Shown here piece by piece: positions 1 to 9,025 of a stretch of DNA of 32,050 nucleotides. This DNA is from Leptospiraceae bacterium (lineage in GTDB: Bacteria; Spirochaetota; Leptospiria; Leptospirales; Leptonemataceae). The notes beneath the pieces are model-generated. The model saw only the letters and a program-made list of their open reading frames with translations, was not told the DNA's origin and made no database searches. The stretch covers positions 10,707 to 42,756 of the forward strand of contig PBEB01000065.1 of assembly GCA_002717505.1 (NCBI GenBank). The letters run 5' to 3'. A program made the position numbers and the translations under genes. Each line of letters starts with the position of its first letter. The stretch's first letter is position 1.

Positions 1-1982
1 ATTCCGGCTACACTATCCACTCCCTGCTGCTGAAAACTGAGATCTAACGATACTGCATTCGGTTCCCGATTCAGCTCCCTGGCCAGTAGGCCGCGGATGG
101 TCTTTTCCAGATCTTCGGATTCAGATGGCTCCCGGTTTGAATCATGGGAGGGGCGAACTTGCTCCTGTGAAACATCATCGCTAAACAGGCTCGGTGCATC
201 ATTTTCGCTAACCTGGTCCTGTGCATTTCCTGGTGCGTTGAGAAAACGGGCCACAACCTTGAATTCGTTGTTCCGAAGCATCCCTCGGGCTGCCAATCGC
301 TGAATTTTGCCACTGCTGGTTCGGGGCAAAGCGCCAGGTAGAATAAGTGCGATTTCATGAATGATAATGTCGTGGGAGCGAGCCACAGCCTCTTGCATGG
401 CCAGCAGCACGTCATTGAAATCCATATTCCGGGAAGTCCGCTCCACTTCATGCACAACAATCAGTCTTTCGCCTTCCGGGCTATCTTGCGAAAAAGCGGC
501 CCCACCATCTGTGCGAAGGAAGCTGAAGTTTGCCTGCAAGGTGTTTTCAATGTCCTGGGGATAGTGATTTCTACCGTTCTGAATAATCACTTCCTTGATC
601 CGACCGGTTATGTATAGTTCCCCTTTCCATAGAAAACCCAGGTCCCCTGTTCGCAAAAATCCTGATTCGCCGGATGAGGTCCGGGCATTGAATGTTTGCT
701 CGGATTCTTCCTTGCGATTCCAGTAACCGCCGGCTACAGAGTCTGATTTTAGCCAGACTTCGCCCAGCATACCATCGTCCAGAATATCCATGGTAACGGG
801 ATGGACAATCCTTAGATCCTGATGGATAACACCGGGTCCGCAGGAGGCAATCTCCATCAGTTCTTCGGGTCTTTCCTTATTCTCGCTTACCGGCCTTATT
901 TTTGCGCCCGGGGTAGTTGGCGATTCCAGCAACACCGCGCTACCCGGCGTCGTATCCAATGGGTTGCCAGAGACCAGAAGTGTCGCCTCCGCCAGTCCGT
1001 AGGCTGGAGCGAGAGAATTCAGAGTCAGGCCTGCGGAAGCGAACTTTCGAAAGAAACGCCTCATCGTCTCTATACGTACGGCTTCGGCGGCATTAAAGGC
1101 ACAACGCCAGGAGTTTAGAGTGAGTCGCTGAACTTCTTCGTCAGTGACCTTCGCGCTGCACAGTTCATAGGCGAAATTGGGTCCTCCGCTGAAGTGAGCG
1201 CCGAATCGGGAAATTGTTTCCAGCCACAGGGCCGGTCTTTTCAGGAAGGACATGGGGCTCATCAGGATGGATTCTGTTCCGAGGTAGGGAGCCAGTAGTA
1301 TGCCTGCAATCAGTCCCATGTCATGGTAGGGGGGTAACCAGCTGGCAATGGAGCCTTCCCTGTTCGTAGCAAACGAACGCTCCGTAATTCCTTCCATATT
1401 GGCGAGCAGATTGGAATGGGTAACCATTACTCCTTTTGGGCGCGAAGTCGAACCGGAGGTGTACTGGAGGAAGGCGAGATCGGGGCTCTGCGGCCCGGTG
1501 GCCGGCGAGAACGATCCGGATTGCGCGTAAAATCCGTCGCGAATCAGGGTGTTTCTGTCCAGAGAAAGAAGTTTGCAGTTCAGATCATGCTGTCCTTTCT
1601 CAAGGATGCGAATTCTTCCCGCCAGATTCGCAGAGGTGAGGGCGACGGTGGCGGAGACATCGCCTATGATTGTTAAAACGCGATCCAGGCGGCCATTCGC
1701 CCGCGGTGGATAGGCAGGCACGGGAATTAATCCCGCATACAGGCAACCGAAGAAGGCAATAGTATAGTCCGGTCCTGGTTCATACAGCAGGATCGCTCGG
1801 TCCCCTGTAGTTGTATGCTCGGTTAACGAGAGTGCGAAAGTTCTGCACCAGGAATCGAATTCAGCGTAGCTAAACGGATGAAACTCATCCGAGTTGCCCA
1901 CCGCTTCGTGGAATCGGTAGATGACTCGATCCGGGTAGTTCTGCGCCCCGTTCTGAATCAGTTGATGAATTCCCTGGACCAT
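1..1982 (-). CDS. Fatty-acyl-AMP ligase (FAAL) with C-terminal acyl-carrier domain, 3' end outside window
   Basis: The enzyme is expected to activate a fatty acid as acyl-AMP and pass it to a phosphopantetheine arm rather than to CoA. The translation shows the AMP-binding P-loop YTSGSTSRPKGVMVTH (about residues 163-178), the YGLAEATL motif, and RTGDLGFLWKGELYITGR followed by the FAAL-typical stretch GRNHYPQDIE. Near the window edge a carrier domain begins, with LSFQQQGVDS, whose Ser is the likely phosphopantetheine site. About 660 residues are visible and no stop is reached, so more domains may follow. The chosen ATG at 1982 is the first in-frame start after a TGA and lies 33 bases beyond the upstream phosphatidyltransferase stop. 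There is no clear ribosome binding site, which suggests translational coupling. It is the last visible gene of a four-gene operon. A plain acyl-CoA ligase is less likely because of the carrier domain and the FAAL-type motifs. Confidence 0.9.
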   Translation of the reverse strand, partial: MVQGIHQLIQNGAQNYPDRVIYRFHEAVGNSDEFHPFSYAEFDSWCRTFALSLTEHTTTGDRAILLYEPGPDYTIAFFGCLYAGLIPVPAYPPRANGRLDRVLTIIGDVSATVALTSANLAGRIRILEKGQHDLNCKLLSLDRNTLIRDGFYAQSGSFSPATGPQSPDLAFLQYTSGSTSRPKGVMVTHSNLLANMEGITERSFATNREGSIASWLPPYHDMGLIAGILLAPYLGTESILMSPMSFLKRPALWLETISRFGAHFSGGPNFAYELCSAKVTDEEVQRLTLNSWRCAFNAAEAVRIETMRRFFRKFASAGLTLNSLAPAYGLAEATLLVSGNPLDTTPGSAVLLESPTTPGAKIRPVSENKERPEELMEIASCGPGVIHQDLRIVHPVTMDILDDGMLGEVWLKSDSVAGGYWNRKEESEQTFNARTSSGESGFLRTGDLGFLWKGELYITGRIKEVIIQNGRNHYPQDIENTLQANFSFLRTDGGAAFSQDSPEGERLIVVHEVERTSRNMDFNDVLLAMQEAVARSHDIIIHEIALILPGALPRTSSGKIQRLAARGMLRNNEFKVVARFLNAPGNAQDQVSENDAPSLFSDDVSQEQVRPSHDSNREPSESEDLEKTIRGLLARELNREPNAVSLDLSFQQQGVDSVAG

Positions 1983-2015
1983 AGGGGCGTATTGGAAGCT
2001 CTGGCCACCGAACCG

Positions 2016-2651
2016 TCAATCCACTTCGCTGAGATCCATCCCCCTGATCAGGGGATAAAGATACCGGCGGAAATACGAAAGCATGCTAATTAGCATTAGT
2101 AACGCCAGGAGCATGGAAGAGACCTCTGGAAACATAGTCCTTTCGACCTGTCCCCGGGACACCAGCGGTTCAAGGATGTACAGTAATACAGTCAAAGCCG
2201 CCAAATTAATTGTTAGTTTTCCCCAGAGATCCGATTTCCCGATTCGGCCCCGCACACGGTAAAGCCACAGGCCAATCCAGATAGTATAGATTTCTCGAAA
2301 AAGATAGAGACCGATGATCCATCCGGGGAATTCGAATTCCTTCCAGAGCTGGTACAGAGTTATCAAAAGAAGCAGATGATCGGCCATACCGTCCAGGTAG
2401 CTTCCCACTGACGAAGTCTGCCCCCATTTGCGAGCGAGATATCCATCCAGAAAATCGGAGACGATAGCATAGGTCAGAATTAATACCAGAGGCCACAGGT
2501 TTACCAGGGATGGATTCGCCGCGAAGCTGGAGAGTGCGAACCAGAGTGGCATACCCAGCAGAACCCGGGAGACGCTCAGGCCGTTAGGCACAGTTACGTG
2601 CCGGGTCCATTTTGCTTTTTCTGGCTGCACGGTTGGTTGCTCTACTTTCAA
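2016..2651 (-). CDS. CDP-alcohol phosphatidyltransferase family membrane protein
   Basis: This family moves a phosphatidyl (or related) group from a CDP-linked donor to an alcohol in the inner membrane, as in phosphatidylglycerophosphate or phosphatidylinositol-phosphate synthesis. The full family signature DG-x2-AR-x8-G-x3-D-x3-D is present: D66, D69-G70, A73-R74, G83, D87 and D91. An early NGLSVSR element and several hydrophobic segments fit the fold. The length of 211 residues is typical. The start is a TTG at 2651 that overlaps the TGA stop of the preceding hydrolase gene (TTGA), which points to translational coupling; no in-frame ATG precedes the family core. The acceptor alcohol cannot be read from the sequence. 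Its position between a hydrolase and an acyl-AMP ligase suggests a specialised lipid rather than the housekeeping pgsA or pssA product, which is inference. Confidence 0.88.
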   Translation of the reverse strand: MKVEQPTVQPEKAKWTRHVTVPNGLSVSRVLLGMPLWFALSSFAANPSLVNLWPLVLILTYAIVSDFLDGYLARKWGQTSSVGSYLDGMADHLLLLITLYQLWKEFEFPGWIIGLYLFREIYTIWIGLWLYRVRGRIGKSDLWGKLTINLAALTVLLYILEPLVSRGQVERTMFPEVSSMLLALLMLISMLSYFRRYLYPLIRGMDLSEVD

Positions 2652-3685
2652 TCCAGGTTTCTAAAAAAATAAGCTACGGAGTTCACAAGCCGAGGTAGCC
2701 CCACAAGCCCGGCCAGAGGAAAGTGAGCCTGTCCATGAGTGATTAAGGGGCTAACTACCAGTCTACAGTGAACGCCCTTGCTTTTCAAATGTTTGTACAG
2801 AATTCTGGACTGTTCCGGCGAAACCACTTTATCGTTGTTTCCGTGAAGCAGCGTTGTGGGGGCACGGTAGCTTCCGAGGTGTGAGGCAACGTCCAGTTCC
2901 TCGATTAAATCCTGGAATGAATCCGAAGAGCCCAGAATCTCCTTCACTCTAAAATCAGTATCCGAGCATAGCCTTTCGAACAATTCCTTCTGGTCCGAGG
3001 CAGCGGGCAACTTTGTGAGTTCGCTGGTATCAGGAATAGCTTCTGCGGGAAGAAGTTCAAGAGCTGCCAGATACAGGAATCGGTCCAGATCGTCCTGGGC
3101 TCCGTAGACCCTGGGAGCCAGGGTACGTAGCGCTATCAATCGCCCGTAGGGATCCACTGCTTTTTCAGCACCCCCCATTAAGAACTGAAACAATGATTTC
3201 GCTTCTGTGCAGGTTCCCACCATGAGCGAAGCGCTAATGCGATGAGCTGTATTCGGCTTTCCTGATGCCGCCAGGCAGAGCCCGGCTGAAAGAGAAGCGC
3301 TCATCATGCCCAGTCGTCCGCTCGGGCATAACTCTGGATCCTCCGTTACCGCATGGATCAATTCGGCGATTAAGTCTGCATCTTTGGCCACAATTCGGAG
3401 CGCCGCCACGTTCGGAATGTGCGGAATAAGAACACGAACTCCGGTGGATGCCATGCGATGAGCGATCCCCAGAACCCTGGGGTCTTCGGCACCCAGGGGA
3501 ACCAACCCATGCCCCAGCATCACGACTTTTGAGCGATCCACGTCCAGTCGCTCAATGACGAGACATTTTATCGGCCCGCGAGAAGAATTCAAAGAAACTA
3601 CTTTTTGGTCCGAATTCGGCTCCGAGCTCCGCCGGGTACGTGACCCAAAACCCAGTAGCTTGAGTGCTGATAGAACAGGCTTCAC
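2648..3685 (-). CDS. Alpha/beta hydrolase, lipase/esterase-like
   Basis: The protein of 345 residues has the alpha/beta hydrolase fold. LGHGL (residues 57-61) is the oxyanion-type HG loop. SLSAG (131-135) is a nucleophile elbow with Ser133, with Ser in place of the usual first Gly. HGNNDKVV supplies the acid (Asp285) and ITHGQ the base (His317). No signal peptide is evident, so it is probably cytoplasmic. It starts at a GTG that overlaps the TGA of the upstream patatin gene (GTGA), and its own stop overlaps the next gene's TTG, so it sits inside a coupled operon. The substrate is unknown. Context suggests an acyl ester of the lipid made or remodelled by this operon, possibly as a deacylase or acyltransferase. 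Confidence 0.8.
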   Translation of the reverse strand: MKPVLSALKLLGFGSRTRRSSEPNSDQKVVSLNSSRGPIKCLVIERLDVDRSKVVMLGHGLVPLGAEDPRVLGIAHRMASTGVRVLIPHIPNVAALRIVAKDADLIAELIHAVTEDPELCPSGRLGMMSASLSAGLCLAASGKPNTAHRISASLMVGTCTEAKSLFQFLMGGAEKAVDPYGRLIALRTLAPRVYGAQDDLDRFLYLAALELLPAEAIPDTSELTKLPAASDQKELFERLCSDTDFRVKEILGSSDSFQDLIEELDVASHLGSYRAPTTLLHGNNDKVVSPEQSRILYKHLKSKGVHCRLVVSPLITHGQAHFPLAGLVGLPRLVNSVAYFFRNLD

Positions 3686-5844
3686 GGTTTCCAGTTTCTC
3701 TGTTTTAATAAAAGCTGCAGCCGCGGTAGAGCTTGCTGCGCTGCCTGTATTCCGATCTCCATGATTGCGGGGCCGCTGGCGAAGTCGGTAACTCTGTAAT
3801 CTTCCACCGGCGGGCAGATTTCCACGTCTGTGAAATCCAGGTGTCTGGATACAGACTGATCCATGAGTATTACCATGCTTCGTTGGATTGCATTGCCGAT
3901 CTTGTAGTTTGTTGAGAAAGGAGTCCTTGCCGGGTCAACGCTGATGTTTACGCTGATTACGATGTCGATTCCAAAGGCCTTAAGCTGAGATGCTGGCACG
4001 TTGTTCACCAGTCCGCCATCGCCATACCAATCTTCGTTGATCCTTACAAGTGGCAGAAGACCTGGCGCTGCGCCGGATGCAAACACGGCTTTCCACATAT
4101 CGCAATCTTTCAATGCCACTTCCTGACCGTTCATCATATTTGTAGTAACCGGAAAGAACGGTATCTTTGTGTGCCGAACAGGCATGTCGCCAAAGTACTT
4201 CTGGAATATTTTCCGAACCTTTTTCCCTTTGGAGAGGGATCGTATTGGCAAAGTATAATCAGAAAATGGGTGGCCTCCACCGAACAGGTTCTTTTCAAAG
4301 AAGGTCTGAATCTCGGTTGAGCTTTTTCCCATGGCTACAGCAGCCGCGATAGAGGCTCCAGCACTTGTGCCCGATACAGCATCAAATTTCAAACCGGCCT
4401 GTTCCAGTACGCGAAGAATACCTATGTGGGCCGAACCCCTGGCTCCTCCACCTCCAAGAGCGATGCCAAGAGTCACTCCAATCAATCTTCGTATGGCATT
4501 CTGGAATTCTTCATCGAACGAATCCTCCTGGATGCTTCGGGGCGCCAGGGTTTCGGGAGCCGACTGATAGAGGTTCTTGAAGAGTGTAGCGCCGGAGCTT
4601 CCTTTTTCCACGAGGTAAAGAAGGTCCCGGCCACTTTTCAGGTGCGGTAGAAACTCAGGCATGGAATCTCTAACAAAGGTTATGCTTCTTCTGGAAATAC
4701 CCAGCAAATGCGAACGAAAAGGGGTGCTACCGCTGGAAAACAGAATGACTACTGATGAGTATTTCTTTGATTCAGTTCGTATCCACAGGGCGAATGCCTC
4801 TACTGAGAACTGATTCTCGTATCCGGGAAGATCCAGTCGATAAATCGTTTTTCCGCTCTCTTTATGGATTGTTGCCTGAGGATTGAACTCCAGATCGGCA
4901 GCATTTCTTGGCTTTCCGTTGGCAGTTACAAGCAGACAATCGCCGGCGGATTGCTCTAATAGAGTCTTTTCCAATGTTGCGCCCACCTTTTCCATCAGCG
5001 CCGGTTCGGGGACCATGATGCAGTGTATATTGCTGGTCTGGACTCTGTTGGTTTCATTTTGCAGTCCGCTTAATGAAGACTGCAGATTCATGCTTACATG
5101 TCTGGCGGCGGTGATTGCAAGCGAAGGGATTCGCTCCAGAAGACTATCAAACTTTGCGGCAGGCAGCGTCCAGAGGTAGGAGTCCAGAATAGCGCTGCAC
5201 TTTTCCACTGAAGGCATGCCGGAAAGCGTGGCGTACATTCCGAAATAATCTCCGGCTTGTAGGCGGTACAATTCGTACTGTCGTTTTCTGGACTCAATGC
5301 TGAGTTGAAGCAGTCCGTCCTGGACAAAGTAAACATGCTCTACGTTGGTTCCAAAGCCATACACTGTTTCGCCCGGGCGGTAATATCTGTATTCCAGGTC
5401 CGATGCGATCTCGTTCAGGTCCGAAGCCGATAGGTTTTTAAATAATGGAGTATTGGAAAGAAATGTAGCTATCTCGTCTTTATCGATCCTTTGCCTATTA
5501 AACTCCTCCAGCCATGCATCGATTGTGCTTCTATCGGCGATGCCGATCTTGATTAATGCTTCGCTCAAAGGCACCTTCTGTACATCGAGGTTGCCTCTGA
5601 GTTCGTTCAGGATTGATTCATTGACTACACCCATTGATGCGGCGGCCTGAGCAGGGCTCAAGCCAGCATCCATCTTTGCGGAGAGTCGCTCCTGGTCATC
5701 CGATGAAAGAATCTGATTCAGTTGCTGTCGCAGGCCCATGTCAGCGGATATTTCGTAGCTGGCAGCAATGGCTCTGGCCATCTCATTTCTATCGACCAGG
5801 CCTTTTTCCACGAGGTATTCGCTGAATACATGTTTCCTTAACAT
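3682..5844 (-). CDS. Patatin-like phospholipase (NTE type) with cyclic-nucleotide-binding-type domain
   Basis: A Ser-Asp dyad lipid hydrolase that resembles neuropathy target esterase. In the 720-residue form, residues 1-115 hold two short repeats of the VEKGLVDRNEM / IKIGIADRSTI type, like N-terminal MshEN or GspE-N segments. Residues 127-255 form a cNMP-binding-type beta-roll (RPGETVYGFG, QDGLLQLS, GDYFGMYATLSG). The C-terminal patatin domain has GGGGARG (464-470), GTSAG with Ser494, and DGG with Asp609. The beta-roll lacks the Arg that usually contacts the nucleotide phosphate (SVEKCSA), so cAMP binding is doubtful. The frame extends to a TTG at 5883, but ATGs at 5865 and 5844 are better; I chose 5844 because a G-rich stretch precedes MLRKHVF. 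It is the first gene of the lipid operon, and its stop overlaps the GTG of the next gene. Confidence 0.85.
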   Translation of the reverse strand: MLRKHVFSEYLVEKGLVDRNEMARAIAASYEISADMGLRQQLNQILSSDDQERLSAKMDAGLSPAQAAASMGVVNESILNELRGNLDVQKVPLSEALIKIGIADRSTIDAWLEEFNRQRIDKDEIATFLSNTPLFKNLSASDLNEIASDLEYRYYRPGETVYGFGTNVEHVYFVQDGLLQLSIESRKRQYELYRLQAGDYFGMYATLSGMPSVEKCSAILDSYLWTLPAAKFDSLLERIPSLAITAARHVSMNLQSSLSGLQNETNRVQTSNIHCIMVPEPALMEKVGATLEKTLLEQSAGDCLLVTANGKPRNAADLEFNPQATIHKESGKTIYRLDLPGYENQFSVEAFALWIRTESKKYSSVVILFSSGSTPFRSHLLGISRRSITFVRDSMPEFLPHLKSGRDLLYLVEKGSSGATLFKNLYQSAPETLAPRSIQEDSFDEEFQNAIRRLIGVTLGIALGGGGARGSAHIGILRVLEQAGLKFDAVSGTSAGASIAAAVAMGKSSTEIQTFFEKNLFGGGHPFSDYTLPIRSLSKGKKVRKIFQKYFGDMPVRHTKIPFFPVTTNMMNGQEVALKDCDMWKAVFASGAAPGLLPLVRINEDWYGDGGLVNNVPASQLKAFGIDIVISVNISVDPARTPFSTNYKIGNAIQRSMVILMDQSVSRHLDFTDVEICPPVEDYRVTDFASGPAIMEIGIQAAQQALPRLQLLLKQRNWKP

Positions 5845-6054
5845 AATGCCCCCGAACAGCTGCATGCCCACCAGAAGAAACAACGCATTGTCTCTTCTTA
5901 TCCAGGCGGTGCAGAGTTTCGATGCTCATATCGGTGATTTATAGGCAACTGTCTATCGAATTCCATTGCCTGACTCGGGAGAAGGCTACGTGACCCCGAG
6001 TTCCTCCGCTCATTACATTTCAGAACGGGCCCTTCTTTCGTTTCAGGCTATGCG
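5845..6054. promoter_or_regulatory. Divergent intergenic region between patatin operon and Nramp-like gene
   Basis: About 210 bases separate the two divergent start codons, so both promoters should lie here. The one clear structure is an inverted repeat, ACTCGGG at 5973-5979 and CCCGAGT at 5995-6001, with a 15-base loop. It could form a leader hairpin of the transporter mRNA or bind a regulator. I see no convincing -35/-10 pair and no recognisable metal-regulator box. Confidence 0.4.
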
Positions 6055-7401
6055 TTGCAAAAATCTTCCGTATACCAGAGGAATCTGTCTCAAAAGGAGT
6101 TTTCCCGCAGGCTAGATGGGCGCCCAATGGTTCCCATGATGACGTTCTTTCGAAGTCTGGGACCCGGTCTGCTTTACGCCGGGGCGGCCATAGGCGTTTC
6201 TCATCTAGTGCAGTCCACGCGTGCAGGTGCGGAGTACGGCTTTCAGTTAATATGGGTGATCCTGGTTGCGAATGTTATCAAATATCCATTCTTTGAAATC
6301 GGACCACGTTATACTGTGGCCACGGGCAAAAGTTTGCTTGAAGGCTACCGCGAACTGGGCCGCTCTGCTGTGATTCTGTATCTATTGATTACCGCGGGCA
6401 GTATGTTCATAGTCCAGGCCGCGGTGACGGTGGTGACCGCCGGGCTTGCCGCACACATCTTCAAGATTGAGATTCCGCTCTGGGTCATCAGTTCCGGTCT
6501 TCTGGTTATTTGCGGGGGCGTCCTGGCCCTTGGCCGATACAAGCTGCTGGATAAGTCCATGCGCTTGATTATTCTGACTCTTACCGTTTCGACCATCATA
6601 GCGGTGGTTTCTGCTTTTAGCTCGCCAGCATCTTCCACCGTCGGCCCACTGAAGCAGTTCGACTGGAGCGATGCGGCCAGCATTGCATTTCTGATTGCTC
6701 TGGTGGGTTGGATGCCCGCACCCATCGATATCTCTATCTGGCATTCTCTCTGGACCATTGCGCGAAAGCGACAGGACGGTCACCTGCCATCCATGCGCGA
6801 TGCCATCCGAGATTTCCACGTCGGTTACTGGGGCACTACCTTTCTAGCCGTCTGTTTTGTATCCCTCGGGGCCCTGGTTCTTTACGGTTCCGGTGAAGCT
6901 CTATCGCCTCGGGCTGCAACGTTTGCCGGTCAACTCATAGAGCTATATACAAAGAATCTGGGACCTGCATTCTTCGTTATCATAGCCATCGCTGCGTTAA
7001 CGACGATGTTCAGTACAACATTAACTGTCCTGGATGCGTATGCGAGAAGCTTGCGACATGCTCTAATGGTTCTTCGCCATGGAACAGATCCGGAATTGTC
7101 CACAGACCAGGATGACAGCCGCTCCAAACATTACTGGTTTTTGCTGGCCGCACTTATTGCGGGCAGTCTCGTCATTCTGGTGTTCTTCCTGGAGAGTATG
7201 CGTGCGCTGGTGGACTTTGCAACATCCATTGCCTTTCTAACTGCTGCCATCCTTGCCTATCTCAATGTTCGTGTTATGAGCAAAGCCAATATTCCGGAGG
7301 AGCACCGTCAGGGGCCCATCGCCCGGGGCCTGGGCATTGTTGGACTGGTGTTTCTGTTATTGTTCAGTTTCTACTACGTATATGTGAGGCTGAGCACTTA
7401 G
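6055..7401 (+). CDS. Nramp-related membrane transporter
   Basis: The 448-residue protein has about eleven hydrophobic segments. It begins its core with SLGPGLLYAGAAIGVSHLVQ, then RAGAEYGFQLIWVILVANV and KYPFFEIGPRYTVATGKSLLEGY, the arrangement of Nramp divalent-cation transporters. The canonical metal-binding motifs are changed. The DPGN of helix 1 is replaced by AIGVSH, and the MPH of helix 6 by WMPAPIDISIWH. The family is therefore a divergent Nramp clade and its ion is uncertain. The listed start is a TTG at 6055, preceded by CAGG; an in-frame ATG at 6127 would remove 24 residues that carry no conserved feature and is a real alternative. It is transcribed divergently from the patatin operon and stands alone. 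Confidence 0.8.
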   Translation: MQKSSVYQRNLSQKEFSRRLDGRPMVPMMTFFRSLGPGLLYAGAAIGVSHLVQSTRAGAEYGFQLIWVILVANVIKYPFFEIGPRYTVATGKSLLEGYRELGRSAVILYLLITAGSMFIVQAAVTVVTAGLAAHIFKIEIPLWVISSGLLVICGGVLALGRYKLLDKSMRLIILTLTVSTIIAVVSAFSSPASSTVGPLKQFDWSDAASIAFLIALVGWMPAPIDISIWHSLWTIARKRQDGHLPSMRDAIRDFHVGYWGTTFLAVCFVSLGALVLYGSGEALSPRAATFAGQLIELYTKNLGPAFFVIIAIAALTTMFSTTLTVLDAYARSLRHALMVLRHGTDPELSTDQDDSRSKHYWFLLAALIAGSLVILVFFLESMRALVDFATSIAFLTAAILAYLNVRVMSKANIPEEHRQGPIARGLGIVGLVFLLLFSFYYVYVRLST

Positions 7402-7561
7402 GGTTAAGATTTAAGCCTCCGTTTATCTACGATTTTTTGCCCGAGAGACGCGCGGTCTATGTACCTCTCCTGGCACCTACTTGTTCTCGGTGTTCACTGC
7501 GGAGTAGATGCAGCATTAGAACATTTCCCTTCGAACGCGGAGCCTCTTTGGACGAGATGGG

Positions 7562-8914
7562 TCATTCCATTGTTTTGACATACATGGGAAGGCCATGCGC
7601 CGGGCTGAGGGTAACCAAAGGACGTGGGACAACCGGATGGTCGGGCACAAGCTCGAATGCAAATTTCTGTACCAAAGAAATCAGTATCAGTTGAGCCTCA
7701 ATCATCGCAAAGCTCTGACCAATGCATTTCTTTTGACCGCCACCAAACGGAAAGTAGGCGAACCGGTGCCGGTTATCATCATGCCCGGTTGTAAACCTAT
7801 CGGGATTAAATTGCAACGGGTTCGGCCACCATCTTTCATCTCTGTGCATCTTCCATGCAGAACCAACCACGATTGCTCCCTTTCCAATGTGGTAGGGGCC
7901 GATTTCACTTTCTTCGTGCGCAATACGATTTATAAACCAGACTGGTGGAAAAAGTCGCATACTTTCAAGGATGACTTTTTCCGAAAGGGGAAGGGATGGA
8001 AGATCCTTTGCTGTAGGTGTCCGCCCCTGCAATACAGCCTTGCATTCCTCCCGTAGGCGATTTCCCTGGTCAGGATTTTGAGACAGAAGATACCAGGTCC
8101 AGGACATAGCATTCGCAGTTGTTTCATGCCCGGCCACTAAAATGGTTGTGCATTCATCGCGAATTTGTTCATCCGTAAGCGTGATATCGGGATTCTCCGG
8201 GTCACGACTGCTGAGCAAAAGCGTCAATAGATCATCGGGTCTCTGGTTCTCCGGTATAGCGCGGCGATCCTTGATTAGTTTTTCAACAATGGGGATTAGA
8301 TTCCGGATGCTTTTATTATAACGCTGATTGGCTGGTGTAGGCCACCGCATTGGGAGCTTAATCCTTGCACTGGCTCGCCTTTTCATTTCTACCATTGCTG
8401 TCTCTAGATTTGTATAAACAACATCTGACAGTGTACTGAGATCACTTGAGAACATTGCACGACCAATAATTGCAAAGGTTAATTCCATCATGAGCTTTGC
8501 CACATCAATCGGCTGATCGGCAGGTAGTTTCGCCAGACGACCTGTTGTGTGCTCACAGGCTTCTGTAAATACATGATCCCAATTTGAAACTCTATCTCGC
8601 TTAAATATTGGCTGAATTGTTCGACGCCGACTCAGCCAGCCGGGACCTTCACTTGTCAGGAGACCATTTCCCAGCAGTGGCTTCATCGCCTTATAACGCG
8701 GGCTCATACCATATTTCTGAGCATTTGTAACCAGAAAATCCTGTACGAATTCAGGTCTGCCAGCAAGGTTAATCTGTAAAGATCCGACAGGAATACGGAC
8801 CATGTCACCCCAGATGTTGTGCAAACGTATCATTTCTCCAAGCGGGTCAGCGCGAAATCTGCGCATTGTGGAAAAACCTGAGAAGAAACCGGGACCTGGA
8901 GCCAATTGGTTCAT
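7562..8914 (-). CDS. Cytochrome P450
   Basis: A haem-thiolate monooxygenase of 450 residues, soluble because there is no N-terminal membrane anchor. The I-helix oxygen-activation motif AGHETT is at 261-266, the K-helix ExxR is Glu317-Arg320, and the haem loop FPFGGGQKKCIG places the ligand at Cys397. The sequence style (LLTSEGPGWLSRRRTIQP near the C-helix, PERF-like NPDRF) is like CYP4/CYP102-type enzymes, which often oxidise fatty acids or alkanes; the substrate is inference. A redox partner is not encoded nearby. It is transcribed divergently from a methyltransferase gene across 111 bases that contain a palindrome. Its DNA is AT-richer than the flanking regions, a possible sign of transfer. 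Confidence 0.95.
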   Translation of the reverse strand: MNQLAPGPGFFSGFSTMRRFRADPLGEMIRLHNIWGDMVRIPVGSLQINLAGRPEFVQDFLVTNAQKYGMSPRYKAMKPLLGNGLLTSEGPGWLSRRRTIQPIFKRDRVSNWDHVFTEACEHTTGRLAKLPADQPIDVAKLMMELTFAIIGRAMFSSDLSTLSDVVYTNLETAMVEMKRRASARIKLPMRWPTPANQRYNKSIRNLIPIVEKLIKDRRAIPENQRPDDLLTLLLSSRDPENPDITLTDEQIRDECTTILVAGHETTANAMSWTWYLLSQNPDQGNRLREECKAVLQGRTPTAKDLPSLPLSEKVILESMRLFPPVWFINRIAHEESEIGPYHIGKGAIVVGSAWKMHRDERWWPNPLQFNPDRFTTGHDDNRHRFAYFPFGGGQKKCIGQSFAMIEAQLILISLVQKFAFELVPDHPVVPRPLVTLSPAHGLPMYVKTME

Positions 8915-8954
8915 TCAATCAGACTAAAGTATAAGGTAAATTCATGTCAGTACA

Positions 8955-8975
8955 TTTCTCGGCTTCAGCGAGAAA
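8955..8975. promoter_or_regulatory. Palindromic operator candidate between P450 and methyltransferase genes
   Basis: TTTCTCG at 8955-8961 and CGAGAAA at 8969-8975 are perfect 7-base arms separated by 7 bases. The site lies about 40 bases upstream of the P450 ATG and 50 bases upstream of the methyltransferase ATG, so one bound regulator could control both. A TATACT hexamer on the minus strand between this site and the P450 start could be its -10. No regulator gene is adjacent. Confidence 0.45.
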
Positions 8976-9025
8976 GATTTCCCGAATTGAGTTGATGAAC
9001 AGGGCTTTAATGATTCAGTTACGCC

